Assembly: GCA_017561665.1 (NCBI GenBank)
Contig: JAFZBQ010000035.1
Span: 1-63,461, forward strand
Origin: Bacteroidales bacterium
GTDB lineage: Bacteria > Bacteroidota > Bacteroidia > Bacteroidales > UBA932
DNA length: 63,461 bases
Reading direction: 5' to 3'
The notes beneath the pieces were generated by a model. It was not told the origin of the DNA. It ran no database searches and saw only the letters and a program-made list of their open reading frames with translations. Each line of letters opens with the position of its first letter. The stretch's first letter is position 1. The translations under genes and the position numbers were made by a program. Of this stretch, positions 16,939 to 31,092 are shown in pieces.

Positions 16939-18737
16939 CAGTCAAACAGTGTTGTCAGGTCGATGTCCTGGATAAGGTCCATCTGCTCTTTGATTTCCAG
17001 CTTGGAGGTGCCGTCGGGCAGTTTGTAAAGCTTCATACGCTCTGCCTGCTGCCACTTGAGCAGGTTGCCGGTGTCAAAAAGGCCGTTGTTGTTGCGGTCC
17101 TCCGTGAGGCGGATGGCGTACTTGCCGTCCTGCAGGTATGGAAAATAATAGGTTCCGTCTTTGAGCACTTCGTATTTGCGGAACACCTTCTTGCAGCCGT
17201 CGTCGGTGAGCTCTATCAGGAATCGCTTGCCGTTTGTGCCGGAGAGATTCACCGTGAGAGTGTTGAGGTTTTCTGTATTCGGCAGCTGGAACTCTTTCTT
17301 GGCCTCCTTGTTCTTGCGGTGATATACATCCCAGAATGTCGCTTCCGGAATTATCAGCTCGTATTTGTATCCGGGCTTGTATTCTTCGCTGTTCTGAAGC
17401 AGATATTTCAGCAGGCTGGTGGTGTCCTGGACAAACGTAAAGGCGGTGGTATCGGTCTGGTTGCGGGTGTTGGTGGTCAGCAGAACTATCGAATCCAGCG
17501 CCATCTCCACTATGGGCACGGAGAATTCCAGGGAGATGCCGTCCTGCTCTACGTTGGCCTCCTCCAGGTTGATTTTGAGGTCGGTGAGGGTGTCGGCCTC
17601 GGCGGCCTTGCGTCCCTCTTCTGACTTGGCCTTGGCCGCAAATTCCTTGCTGACGGCGGCGGCGAGGTTCTCGGACGTAAGCGCCAGGTTGCCTGTGGAG
17701 TCGGTCTTCATATAGACCACGGTCATGAAAAGGCTGTCCTCCGGCGGATACTGGCTGTTCAGCCAGAAATCAAAGCTGTCGCGCTGCGGAGAGAACTGCA
17801 TAATGATGTCGGTGGAGTCGACGCCCAGGATCTGGAAAGACTTGAGTTCTACGTTGGGCGCGCTGAAGGTGACATAGCCCTGACGCTCGTTCTTGCGCCC
17901 TTTGTCCTTTATGTACTGCTTGGACTGGAACTCCTTGAACACCGCCAGTTCCACCTGGCTCTGGCGGGCCTGGCAGTACAGGGTGTCCTTCATATCGAAG
18001 CTCATCAGCTCGTAGATGGAGTCGCGCATCACGGTGTAGGGGATTATCGAATCGTTCAGGAAGCCGATTTTCTCGTCTCCAAGCTGATAGAGATAGTCGT
18101 TGTTTTCGTCGGTGCAGGCATAGATCCAGTAGGGCCGGGGCTTGATGTTGCGGATGGTGAAGAAGCCCCAGTCGTCGGTACGGCCGGCGGCGGCGGGCAG
18201 AAGCAGCATCGTAGAGGAGTCGCGGAACTCGGTGTAGAGCGATACCAGCGCCTTCTTGACGGGGGTCAGGTTCTCTGCATCGAGAACTGTACCGCAGATG
18301 TATATGGAGTCCAGGGTGTCGCCGGTAGAGAAGGCGTGGACATATTGGGGTGCGATGTTGCCTTCGTTATTGTCGGCCAGCCCCTGGCCGAAATCGATGG
18401 TGTAGGTGGTGTTTGGCTTGAGGGTGTCCTGGAAGGTAATGACGATCTCCTTGCCCTTGACCTTGGCTTTGGGTTTCTTTTTCTGCGGCGGGGAGAGGAG
18501 TATCGCCTGTGCATCCTTGACAACGGTATATTCGTTGAATTTGATTCTTATTTTGCCGTTGGTCAGGGGGAACATGGTGTCACCCCAAGCGGGCTGGACG
18601 CCTACGATCACGGGGGGAATGGTGTCCTTGGGACCGCCGGAGGGAGAGGCCTTGGTGTTGGCGCAGCTGTGCGACAGGGCGCAGCAAAGGGCCGTCGCCA
18701 CTATCATCAAAGCCATTATTATGGTATTTCTGTTCAT
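16938..18737 (-). CDS. Ig-like domain-containing exported protein, probable lipoprotein
   Basis: 599 residues. The N-terminus has a hydrophobic signal ending in ALSHSC (Cys25), an atypical lipobox. A bacterial Ig-like (Big_5-type) domain follows (about 38-135, PPVIVGVQPAWGDT and IRIKFNEYTVVKDA through TYTIDFGQGLADNNEGN). Then comes a CNA-B/carboxypeptidase-regulatory-like beta domain (about 145-215, ICGTVLDAENLTPVKKALVSLY) and a long beta-rich region. The C-terminus (YAIRLTEDRNNNGLFDTGNL) is typical of a family widespread in Bacteroidota with no defined function. Stop and start overlap the downstream barrel gene; it directly follows relA/spoT. Confidence 0.75.
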   Translation of the reverse strand: MNRNTIIMALMIVATALCCALSHSCANTKASPSGGPKDTIPPVIVGVQPAWGDTMFPLTNGKIRIKFNEYTVVKDAQAILLSPPQKKKPKAKVKGKEIVITFQDTLKPNTTYTIDFGQGLADNNEGNIAPQYVHAFSTGDTLDSIYICGTVLDAENLTPVKKALVSLYTEFRDSSTMLLLPAAAGRTDDWGFFTIRNIKPRPYWIYACTDENNDYLYQLGDEKIGFLNDSIIPYTVMRDSIYELMSFDMKDTLYCQARQSQVELAVFKEFQSKQYIKDKGRKNERQGYVTFSAPNVELKSFQILGVDSTDIIMQFSPQRDSFDFWLNSQYPPEDSLFMTVVYMKTDSTGNLALTSENLAAAVSKEFAAKAKSEEGRKAAEADTLTDLKINLEEANVEQDGISLEFSVPIVEMALDSIVLLTTNTRNQTDTTAFTFVQDTTSLLKYLLQNSEEYKPGYKYELIIPEATFWDVYHRKNKEAKKEFQLPNTENLNTLTVNLSGTNGKRFLIELTDDGCKKVFRKYEVLKDGTYYFPYLQDGKYAIRLTEDRNNNGLFDTGNLLKWQQAERMKLYKLPDGTSKLEIKEQMDLIQDIDLTTLFD

Positions 18738-20940
18738 CTATTCTATTTCTACCCTTGATACTTTTTCTATGCCGCTGATCTTTGCAAACGACGCTATGAT
18801 ATTGTCGATGTCGGCGGTGTCGTGCACATAGAGGTCGATGTAGCCCTCAAATATTTCGTCGTGCGCCTCTATCGATACTTTTCTCAGATTGATGCCCAGT
18901 CGGTTGCTGAGCTGGTTGGTGATTTCGTGCAGGACGCCCATACGGTCGATTCCGGAGAAGGAGATTCGCGCCAGGTAGGACATCATGAAGTGCTTGCTCC
19001 ACTTGACCGCCACTATCTTGTTGCCCTCGGTAGCGGCGATGTTGGTGTACACGGGGCAGCTGGTCTTGTGGATTACCACCAGGTTTTCGCCCTCTATCAC
19101 CCCGCCAACTTTGTCGCCTGGGATGGGGTGGCAGCAGTCGGAGGTGTGGAACACCACCGATTTGTCTGAGAGGTGTTCCTTGAGGGTGCGGGAGTTGTTT
19201 TCCAGCAGTTTGAAGCCCCACATCTGCACGGAGCGCTGCTTGGCGTTGGTCTTGAGCACCGTGTCCAGGTCGGCCAGATCGATGAGGCCGATGCCGATCT
19301 TGTTGTAAAGATCCTCCTTGCCGCCGGTTATCTTGTATGAATCCACCAGCTTGCGGATCACACGGGTCTGCATCTGGATGCCGCGGGCGGCGAGTTCGCT
19401 GCGCAGCATGTTCATACCCCTGGAAACGTTGTCCTTGCTCATATCCTTGAGCGCCTCGATGACTGCGTTGCGGGCGCTGCTGGTCTTTAGGAATTCCAGC
19501 CACTCGCGCTTTACCTTGGCCGATTCGGAGGTGATGATTTCCACCTGGTCGCCGTTGCGCAGCACCGTGGAGAGGGTGACCAGCCTCATATTGACCTTGG
19601 CGGCGATGGCGTGGCAGCCGATCTGGCTGTGGACGTTGAAGGCAAAGTCCAGCGCCGTGGAACCCTTTGGAAGGCTGCGCGATTCGCCGGTGGGGGTGAA
19701 TACGTATATCTCACTGGTGAGCAGCTCCTGATGGACATCGTCGAGGAACTGCAGGGCGTTGGCGTCGGGGTTCTCCAGGATGTCCTGGACATATTTGAGC
19801 CAGCGGTCCATGCTCTTGTCGCCCTCGGGGGTTATCTGCCCCTGCTTGTAGCTCCAGTGGGCCGCCACGCCGCGCTCTGCGATGGAGTTCATCCGCTCCG
19901 AACGGATCTGGACCTCTATCCACATACCCATATACATCACCGTCACGTGCAGCGATTCGTAGCCGTTGACCTTGGGCTCGCTGACCCAGTCGCGCACGCG
20001 GCTGGGATTGTAGTGGAACCGGCCGGTAATCTGGGAGAAGATGTACCAGCACTGCTCGCGCTCCGAATAGTCGCCGCGCGGGGTGAATATTATGCGCACC
20101 GCGTAGGTGTCGAATATCTGTTCAAAAGGGATCTGCTTGGTCTGCATCTTGCGCCAGATGGAGTAGGGACTCTTGAGGCGCTTGATGATGCGGGCCTGGA
20201 TGTTGTTGCCCTTGAGCATGTTGTCCACATCGGCCACGAAATTTTCTATTTCGGAGCCCTTGGTGTCCATCAGCTGCTCCAGCAGGCCGTCGATGCGCTT
20301 GTACTCCTGTGGCTCGTTGTACTGCATCCAGACATCTTCCATCTCGCTCTTGATATTATACAAGCCAAGCCGGTGGGCCAGCGGGATGAATATGTACATA
20401 GTCTCGCTCAGGATCTTCTCGCGCTTGTATTCCGGCATATATTGGATTGTGCGGATGTTGTGCAGGCGGTCGGCCAGCTTGATGAGCACGATGCGGGCGT
20501 CGTCGTTGAGTGTGAGCAGGATTCGCTTGAAATTCTCTGCCTGGAGGCTGCGTGTGGGCTTTTCCTTGAGGTTGTCGTTGTCCAGGGCGGTCTTGATCTT
20601 GGTGAGACCGTCCACCAGGGAGGCGATTTTCTCTCCGAACACCTGACGGATGTCCTCGGCGGTGTATTCGGTGTCCTCTACAACGTCGTGAAGCAGGGCG
20701 GCACAGATCGATTTGCAGCCGAGGCCGATTTCCTGCACCACTATCTTGGCCACCGCGATGGGGTGGATGATGTAGGGTTCGCCGCTGCGACGGCGCACGT
20801 TGCGGTGCGCTTCGTTGGCAAACTCGAACGCCTTGAGCACGAGGTCGTACTGCTCCTGGTCGGCACAGCGCTTGAGGGCCGCCAGCCGCAGGGCTTCGAA
20901 CTGCTGCCTGATTATCAGGTCGTCTTCTGCTGTAAAAGTA

Positions 20941-20951
<11 letters not shown>
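18738..20951 (-). CDS. Bifunctional (p)ppGpp synthetase/hydrolase, RelA/SpoT family
   Basis: 737 residues. The hydrolase HD domain is intact (SGEPYIIHPIAVAKI, ALLHDVVEDTEY; HD near residue 86). The synthetase domain follows (RIIKRLKSPYSIWRKM, FDTYAVRIIF, VNGYESLHVTVMYMG), then TGS (about 390-450, VFTPTGESRSLPKGSTALDFA), a helical/zinc-finger region (SDCCHPIPGDKVGG) and ACT (C-terminal). It sets the stringent response alarmone level, probably as a dual-function Rel. It starts 11 nt inside the end of yihY and ends directly before the Ig-like gene. Confidence 0.95.
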
Positions 20952-25478
<4,527 letters not shown>

Positions 25479-25501
25479 GTTCTTGTCTTTCAGATATTAA
25501 G

Positions 25502-25533
25502 TTGCCCCCGCTAAAAAACGGGGGCAATTTTTT
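25502..25533 (+). terminator. Rho-independent terminator after pfp
   Basis: TTGCCCCCG and CGGGGGCAA form a perfect 9-bp stem around an 8-nt loop, followed by six T. It ends 3 nt before the -35-like element of the ECF-type promoter. Confidence 0.92.
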
Positions 25534-25535
25534 CC

Positions 25536-25560
25536 AACCTTTTGACTGCAACGCACGTCT
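25536..25560 (+). promoter_or_regulatory. Candidate ECF sigma promoter of the DUF6249-sigma-anti-sigma operon
   Basis: AACCTTT (25536-25542), 13 nt, then CGTCT (25556-25560) followed by AA. No TAnnTTTG box is present here. The same elements with identical spacing occur at 47787-47811 before an outer membrane barrel gene. AAC-rich -35 and CGTC -10 elements are typical of ECF sigma promoters, so autoregulation by the sigma factor at 26025 is inferred. Confidence 0.65.
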
Positions 25561-25592
25561 AACAGGCGGTTAAACAAATTAATGATAATATT

Positions 25593-26018
25593 ATGGAAGA
25601 AATTTTAGTTCCTATTTTCGTTTGCGTGGTTCTGCCGGTAGCACTTGTATTGCTGGGTGTGATTGCCCGCAGAAACGAGGTGAACCGCAAGACAGAAGTT
25701 GCCCTGAAGTCGATAGAGGCAGGAGTCCCCATCGATCCCACTTATTTTAAAACGACTACCAAAGAACGCAGCACCAAGAGGATGCTTCTGGGCCGCCTCA
25801 CCGGCGCATGCATAGTTTCTCTGCTGGGCGTGGCATTCCTTGTTCTGGGATTCTTCGGGCAGAACATCATCGAAGGAGAGATTGACAGTTTCCTCTATTT
25901 CTTCCCGGCAGGCGTGTTGCTCGCGATAGGTATCGCCCTGTTTATCACCTATTTTGTGGGCAAGAAGATGCTCGCAAAAGAGGTAGAGGCAGAGGAGAAG
26001 GCGCTTGAGGATAAGTAA
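25593..26018 (+). CDS. DUF6249-like membrane protein of the ECF sigma operon
   Basis: 141 residues. An N-terminal transmembrane helix (about 5-25) precedes a cytoplasmic stretch ending KERSTKRMLLGR. Two more helices (about 70-92 and 98-122) and a charged C-terminal coil (AKEVEAEEKALEDK) follow. It resembles the DUF6249 family found beside ECF sigma genes in Bacteroidota. The role is unknown; a membrane sensor or co-regulator of the sigma factor is a guess from context. It is first in the operon, 6 nt before the sigma gene. Confidence 0.75.
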   Translation: MEEILVPIFVCVVLPVALVLLGVIARRNEVNRKTEVALKSIEAGVPIDPTYFKTTTKERSTKRMLLGRLTGACIVSLLGVAFLVLGFFGQNIIEGEIDSFLYFFPAGVLLAIGIALFITYFVGKKMLAKEVEAEEKALEDK

Positions 26019-26024
26019 TAGCGG

Positions 26025-26510
26025 ATGACTTCTGAGCGGTTCATCGAGCTGATAAAGCCGGAGCAGGAGCCGTTGAGGCGGTTCCTGCTTGGCTTGTGCT
26101 GTGGCGACGGTGCAACCGCCGACGACCTGGCCCAGGACGCCTTGGTGCGGGCTTATGTTGCCTCCGGGTCGTTTCTGGGTCTGTCCAAATTCCGCACCTG
26201 GCTCTTCCGCATTGCCTACAACTGTTTCATCGATTATACCCGCCGCCGGCGCGACGCCCTTTCCGCTATGGACAGCGGCCCCGAGTTGCGGGTGGCAGCT
26301 GAAGACGGCGCCGACAGCGCTTTCCGCTATCAGCAGCTGTATGCCGCGCTGGACAGGCTTCCGGAGAAGGAACGCGCCGCAATAGTGCTGTTCTATTTCG
26401 AGGACCGCAGCATTAAAGAGATATCATCAATATTGGATATGCCCTCCGGGACTGTCAAATACCAGCTCAGCGTGGGCCGCAATCACCTTAGAGAATACAT
26501 CAAGTTATGA
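26025..26510 (+). CDS. RNA polymerase ECF-type sigma factor
   Basis: 161 residues. The sigma-70 region 2 is visible at about 18-85 (GDGATADDLAQDALVRAYVASGSFLGLSKFRTWLFRIAYNCFIDYTRRR, a region, not quoted as a motif) and region 4 at about 100-158 (LPEKERAAIVLFYFEDRSIKEISSIL with the helix-turn-helix SGTVKYQLSVGRNHLRE). There is no region 3, as in ECF factors. The gene overlaps the next one by ATGA, and the next encodes a small membrane protein with a cytoplasmic N-terminus, the usual anti-sigma arrangement. It probably recognises the promoters at 25536 and 47787. Confidence 0.92.
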   Translation: MTSERFIELIKPEQEPLRRFLLGLCCGDGATADDLAQDALVRAYVASGSFLGLSKFRTWLFRIAYNCFIDYTRRRRDALSAMDSGPELRVAAEDGADSAFRYQQLYAALDRLPEKERAAIVLFYFEDRSIKEISSILDMPSGTVKYQLSVGRNHLREYIKL

Positions 26511-26878
26511 ACGACCAGCAGTTAGATTCTTTCCTTAAAGAAAACAAGCCCAGAGTGGAGTCCGACCCCACTTTTACACTTGAGGCCCGCCGGCGGATGG
26601 CCGAGGTGGAGGGCATCAAGGCCGAGGTGGACCGCACCCGCCGCAGCGGCAGGGTGGCGCTGATAGTGGCCCTTGTTTCCGGCATCATCCTGGGCGCCGT
26701 CGCCTCTGCCGTCGCATTTCTCTGGCCGATAGATCCCGCTGCGCTCGAGCACAGGCTTCTGGATACTGTAAGGACGGTTCTGGAACCTTACAAGAATTAC
26801 ATCCTGTTCTTCCTGGCCCTAATGATTACGGCCCTCTGCCTGGTATTGACATCGGGCCGCAAACAAGTTCTGCAATAG
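26507..26878 (+). CDS. Putative anti-sigma factor, small membrane protein
   Basis: 123 residues: a charged cytoplasmic N-terminal segment (about 1-45, KENKPRVESDPTFTLEARRRMAEVEG) followed by two transmembrane helices (about 48-72 and 94-115). The size, topology and ATGA overlap with the ECF sigma gene suggest it holds that sigma factor at the membrane. No zinc-binding anti-sigma (HxxxCxxC) motif is visible, so it would be a non-canonical type. Confidence 0.65.
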   Translation: MNDQQLDSFLKENKPRVESDPTFTLEARRRMAEVEGIKAEVDRTRRSGRVALIVALVSGIILGAVASAVAFLWPIDPAALEHRLLDTVRTVLEPYKNYILFFLALMITALCLVLTSGRKQVLQ

Positions 26879-26882
26879 TAGT

Positions 26883-27332
26883 ATGAGGGTAGTTATACAG
26901 AGGGTTTCCCGGGCATCGGTGACTATCGGCGGGGAGGTTCGCAGCGCTATCGGCGGCGGACTTCTTGTGCTTCTTGGAGTTGGCCCGGACGATACCGACG
27001 AAGACCTTGATTATCTGGTTAAAAAGACGGCGGCGCTGCGCATCTTCGACGACGAGGCGGGAGTTATGAACCGCAGCGTGGTGGAGGTCGGCGGCGACAT
27101 TATCGTCGTGAGCCAGTTCACCCTGATGGCCGCCACGCGCAAGGGCAACCGTCCCTCTTATATCGGCGCCGCGGGTCATGAAAAGGCCGTGCCGATGTAC
27201 GAGGCGTTCTGCCGCCGGCTTTCGGAGGCCATTGGGCGCACGGTCGGCACCGGCGAGTTCGGCGCCGATATGCAGGTGGAACTTGTCAACGACGGCCCAG
27301 TGACCATCTGCATCGATTCCAAAAACCGGTAG
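26883..27332 (+). CDS. dtd: D-aminoacyl-tRNA deacylase
   Basis: 149 residues, normal length. Diagnostic motifs are the N-terminal MRVVIQRVSRASV, SQFTLMA (active site), GNRPSY and the C-terminal NDGPVTI (NxGPxT, cross-subunit motif). The dimeric enzyme removes D-amino acids and glycine mischarged onto tRNA. It follows the putative anti-sigma gene by 4 nt, so it may be read from the same ECF-type promoter. Confidence 0.95.
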   Translation: MRVVIQRVSRASVTIGGEVRSAIGGGLLVLLGVGPDDTDEDLDYLVKKTAALRIFDDEAGVMNRSVVEVGGDIIVVSQFTLMAATRKGNRPSYIGAAGHEKAVPMYEAFCRRLSEAIGRTVGTGEFGADMQVELVNDGPVTICIDSKNR

Positions 27333-27341
27333 GGCCTCCTT

Positions 27342-28739
27342 ATGAAGATTTCCCTGGACGGCCATTACGGCTATCGGCGGCTTATTGTTTCGTCGATTCC
27401 CAGCATCGCGATGATTCTGGTAGGCAGCGTCTACAGCGTTGTGGACGGCCTTTTCGTCTCCAATTTCGTGGGGACGACCGCCTTTGCGGCGCTGAACGTG
27501 ATATGGCCGGCTGTAATGCTGGTCGGCGCCCTGGGACTTATGGTCGGCACCGGCGGCTCGGCGTTGATAGGCAAGACGATGGGCGAAGGGGACCGTGAGC
27601 GGGCGTCGGTAATCTTCAGTATGCTGGTGAAGTTCGTGATAGTGCTTTCTGTGGTATTTATGGTGCCGATGCTGCTTCTGATGGAGCCGCTGGCCCGGCT
27701 GCTGGGGGCTTCCGGAGAAATGGTGCATCAGTGCGTCATATACGGCAGCATCTGCACGATAGGCCTGCCGGCGTTTATGCTGCAGATGGCCTTCCAGTCG
27801 TTTTATATGGCGGCGGAGAAGCCGCAGCTGGGCACCACCATGTCAATTGTGTGCGCGGTGACCAATATGGCGCTGGACGCGCTGTTCATCCTGGTTTTCG
27901 GCTGGGGTCTTGCGGGCGCCGCGGCGGCATCTATGGTGGCGTGTGCCGTGGGCGGATTCTACCCGCTGTGGTATTTCTCATCGCGTCGGAACACCAGTTC
28001 GCTGCGGATGATATGGGCCGGGAGACCGTCCTGTACTGCCGTGGGCGGGCGCTATGCCGACAGTTCGCCCCGTCGTTCGTTGCTCGGGTTCGAGAGGGCT
28101 CCGCTGGTGCAGGCGTGTGGCAACGGCCTTTCGGAATACGTCGGCAATATCTCCTTCAATATTCTGGCAATCTGTTATAACCTGCAACTGCTTCGGATGA
28201 TGGGCGAGAACGGCGTGGCGGCCTATTCCATCATCCTATACTACGGTTATATGTGCGCTGCGGTGTTCTTCGGCTACAACATCGCGGTGACGCCGATTAT
28301 CGGCTTCAACTATGGCGCCGGCGACCGTGCCGAACTGCGGAGTCTGCTGCGGCGTTCGCTGACGGTGCTGCTGGTTTTCGGCGGGGTTATGACAGTTCTG
28401 GCGGAAATCTTTGCCGAACCTGCCGCGCGGCTGTTTGTGGGCTATGATCCCGAACTGACGGCACTGTCGGCCCACGCCTTCAGGCTGTCGATGCTCAGCT
28501 TTGTGATAGCGGGTGTCAACCTGTTCTTCTCTGCCTGGTTCACCGGGCTTAACAACGGCAAAGTCTCCGCCGTACTGTCGTTTGTCCGCAATCTGGTGCT
28601 GGAGCTGGGCTTCGTGTTCCTGCTGCCGGCGCTTCTCGGCCCTGACGGTATCTGGCTGGCCGTAGACGCCGCCGACCTCGTCTGCCTCATCCTCGGCATC
28701 GGCCTTGTCCTCAAGTACCGCAGGCAATACGGGTATTAG
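27342..28739 (+). CDS. MATE family efflux transporter
   Basis: 465 residues with about twelve transmembrane helices in two homologous halves. The MATE start is VSSIPSIAMILVGSVYSVVDGLFVSNFVGT (region) with LMVGTGGSALIGKTMGEGD; the second half starts near LVQACGNGLSEYVGNIS. It exports cationic drugs or metabolites by Na+ or H+ antiport; the substrate is unknown. One oddity: the inter-half loop contains about 20 extra residues rich in Arg, Ser and Gly (SCTAVGGRYADSSPRRS). These look unlike the family and may be an inserted sequence or a pair of compensating frameshifts. The gene ends 4 nt inside the convergent SGNH gene. Confidence 0.88.
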   Translation: MKISLDGHYGYRRLIVSSIPSIAMILVGSVYSVVDGLFVSNFVGTTAFAALNVIWPAVMLVGALGLMVGTGGSALIGKTMGEGDRERASVIFSMLVKFVIVLSVVFMVPMLLLMEPLARLLGASGEMVHQCVIYGSICTIGLPAFMLQMAFQSFYMAAEKPQLGTTMSIVCAVTNMALDALFILVFGWGLAGAAAASMVACAVGGFYPLWYFSSRRNTSSLRMIWAGRPSCTAVGGRYADSSPRRSLLGFERAPLVQACGNGLSEYVGNISFNILAICYNLQLLRMMGENGVAAYSIILYYGYMCAAVFFGYNIAVTPIIGFNYGAGDRAELRSLLRRSLTVLLVFGGVMTVLAEIFAEPAARLFVGYDPELTALSAHAFRLSMLSFVIAGVNLFFSAWFTGLNNGKVSAVLSFVRNLVLELGFVFLLPALLGPDGIWLAVDAADLVCLILGIGLVLKYRRQYGY

Positions 28740-29584
28740 AATTTGCAGGGCAAAGTCAGGAGCTGGTACATCAAGGTTTTGGCGAGGCGGGCGTGACCCT
28801 TGGCGTTGGGGTGGAGGCGGTCGGTGTCGGAGCGGCGGAAGTAGGGCACCTGCGCTTCTACCATTGGGTTGACGCCGCTCACTGCAAAGAGATCGATTAC
28901 CGGCACACTCCAAACAGCCCCCGTTTCCTTAATTGCATCGACATAGTCGCTGATATAGAGTCCCAGCCTATTGGGATAGGATTCGTCGGGCTGGATGTTC
29001 TCCGCACCGAAGGTGGCGTATGCCCGGTGGATCGGGGTGAGAATCACTATCTGCTTCTCGGGCCAGGTTTCCTTCAAAATAGACATCGAAATATTGATGC
29101 GGCCCTTCAATGTTTCGGGATCCTTCGACGGGGTGCGGCGCATCACATCGTATGTGGTGGCGCTATAGCCCAGCGCCATTACGACGGAATCGCGCGAATA
29201 GTCGTACCACTCGCCGATGGGGGTGTCAGTTACATAGTCGTTGGTGCCGATGAAGATCATAATGGCGTCGAAGTCGCTGCCGTGCTCGTCCTTCAGCTTT
29301 GAAATCTGGGCGGGAATGCCGCTCCAGCGGTCGCCGTTGACGCCGTATACCAGCGGCCGGATGTCCAGCATCTGCTGCAGGCAGCCCCAGTAGTGCCAGT
29401 CGTCGCGGCCTGTCCAGTCGTGTCCGGCGGGGACTTCTCCCGGGTCGGTGATGGAATCGCCCAGATAGGCTACGGTAGCACCTTGCCAGGGATGGCAAAA
29501 TGTTGCAGATGAAGATGTTGTACTTTGGGCGCGCAAAAGTGCCGGCGCAATTAACAGACAGATGAGCAAAATGGTCTTTTTCAT
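28736..29584 (-). CDS. Secreted SGNH/GDSL-family hydrolase
   Basis: 282 residues with a signal peptide (MKKTILLICLLIAPALLRAQ). The SGNH blocks are all present: VAYLGDSITDPG (nucleophile Ser, block I), VNGDRWSG (Gly, block II), IFIGTNDYV (Asn, block III) and the Asp-x-x-His dyad in DRLHPNAKGH. It probably removes acyl or acetyl groups from glycans or lipids outside the cytoplasm. ATG 29584 was preferred over GTG 29590. The gene lies between and opposite to the MATE and GH13 genes. A near-consensus box TACCTTCG (minus strand, 29590-29597) ends 5 nt before the ATG. Confidence 0.88.
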   Translation of the reverse strand: MKKTILLICLLIAPALLRAQSTTSSSATFCHPWQGATVAYLGDSITDPGEVPAGHDWTGRDDWHYWGCLQQMLDIRPLVYGVNGDRWSGIPAQISKLKDEHGSDFDAIMIFIGTNDYVTDTPIGEWYDYSRDSVVMALGYSATTYDVMRRTPSKDPETLKGRINISMSILKETWPEKQIVILTPIHRAYATFGAENIQPDESYPNRLGLYISDYVDAIKETGAVWSVPVIDLFAVSGVNPMVEAQVPYFRRSDTDRLHPNAKGHARLAKTLMYQLLTLPCKF

Positions 29585-29634
29585 AGCCACGAAGGTACCA
29601 ATTTTTATCAGAAAAAAGCGTACCTTTACCGATT

Positions 29635-31092
29635 GTGAGCAAGTTTATCTTATACCAGATGCTGCCGCGGGTTTTCGGGCAGCGGGAATGGGTGCCGGGC
29701 GGCTCTTATGTGCAGAACGGCAGCGGCAAGATGGCCGACATCACCGACGCCGTGCTGGCGAATCTGCGTAAGGATCTGCACGTTAGCGCGGTGTGGTATA
29801 CCGGCATCATCCAGCACGCCACCAAGACCGTTTTCCCCGGCATAGAACCCTGCCATCCCGATCTGGTGAAGGGCGAGGCCGGCAGTCCGTACGCCATCAC
29901 CGATTATTTTGACGTGGCGGCGGAACTGGCCACCGACCCGACTAAAAGGATGCAGGAGTTTGAAGACCTGGTGGCACGCACCCACGCCGCGGGGATGAAG
30001 GTGGTGATGGACTTTGTGCCGAATCACGTCTTCCGTCAGTTTCGGAAGCCTTTCTCCAAGATAAACTTCTACACTCTCTACGGCCAGTCGCTGAAGCTGC
30101 CCTTCCAGACCGACTACCGCGAAAGCCCCGCGCTGGGCACCGGCAACTGCCCCGGCACGGCGGAGCCGGCAATCACCGACTGGTACGAAACAATCAAGCT
30201 GAACTACGACAACAAGTACACCTGGAACATAATGCTGGACGTGCTGCTGTTCTGGGCCGGGAAAGGGGTGGACGGCTTCCGCTGCGACATGGTGGAGCTC
30301 GTCACCGCCGATTTCTTCCGCTGGGCCTTTACGCAGGTGCGTCACAAGTATCCGCAGACGTTCTTCATCGCCGAGGTCTACGACAAGAACAATTACCGCC
30401 GATATGCCGACGCCGGCTTCGATTTCCTATACGACAAATCGGGTTTCTACGATGCCCTGAAGGAGATTTGTGCCGGCAACCGCCCGGCCTACTGGCTCAG
30501 CGGCGAATGGCAGTTTCTGAGTGATTTGCAGCCGCGGATGCTGAACTTCCTGGAGAATCACGACGAACAGCGGGTGGCCAGCGACTTTTTCCTTGGCAGC
30601 GGCCGCAAGGCCCTGGCGCCGCTGGCGGTGTCGCTGTTGTTCAACACCGCGCCGTTCATGATCTACTTCGGTCAGGAATATGGCGAACGCGGAATGCAGG
30701 AAGAGGGCTACAGCGGCCGCGACGGACGCACATCGATATTCGATTATTGCTCCCTCTCCGGCGAGAAAGACGAAGAACTGTACGAACGATACAAAGAACT
30801 GACGGCCCTGGCGGTATCGCCGCTGTTTGCGGAGGGCAGGACCTACGACCTGATGTGGCTCAATCCCTCCAGCGACCGGTTCGATGCTGCGCGGCAGTTT
30901 GCCTTTATGCGCGGATATGACGGCCACGGCGCCCTCGTAGTGGCCAATTTTGACAACAGGCCAGTCAAGGTGCAGCTGAACATCACCCAGGACGCCTTCA
31001 ACTATCTCGGCATCCCTGTGGACCATCACTTTTTTGAAACGATAGACATCCCGGCGGGCGACGCCGTTGTAATAAAGACCTTCAACGAATGA
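29635..31092 (+). CDS. Alpha-amylase family glycosyl hydrolase (GH13)
   Basis: 485 residues, GTG start. The GH13 catalytic triad is D218 (GVDGFRCDMVE), E247 (FFIAEVYD) and D310 (FLENHDEQRV). Region I is VVMDFVPNHVF. A small C-terminal beta domain (ALVVANFDNRPVKVQL) follows. No signal peptide is present, so it should act in the cytoplasm, unlike the exported GH36 proteins encoded next. It opens a run of overlapping genes (ATGA with the next). A near-consensus -7 box, TACCTTTA, lies at 29621-29628. Confidence 0.9.
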   Translation: MSKFILYQMLPRVFGQREWVPGGSYVQNGSGKMADITDAVLANLRKDLHVSAVWYTGIIQHATKTVFPGIEPCHPDLVKGEAGSPYAITDYFDVAAELATDPTKRMQEFEDLVARTHAAGMKVVMDFVPNHVFRQFRKPFSKINFYTLYGQSLKLPFQTDYRESPALGTGNCPGTAEPAITDWYETIKLNYDNKYTWNIMLDVLLFWAGKGVDGFRCDMVELVTADFFRWAFTQVRHKYPQTFFIAEVYDKNNYRRYADAGFDFLYDKSGFYDALKEICAGNRPAYWLSGEWQFLSDLQPRMLNFLENHDEQRVASDFFLGSGRKALAPLAVSLLFNTAPFMIYFGQEYGERGMQEEGYSGRDGRTSIFDYCSLSGEKDEELYERYKELTALAVSPLFAEGRTYDLMWLNPSSDRFDAARQFAFMRGYDGHGALVVANFDNRPVKVQLNITQDAFNYLGIPVDHHFFETIDIPAGDAVVIKTFNE

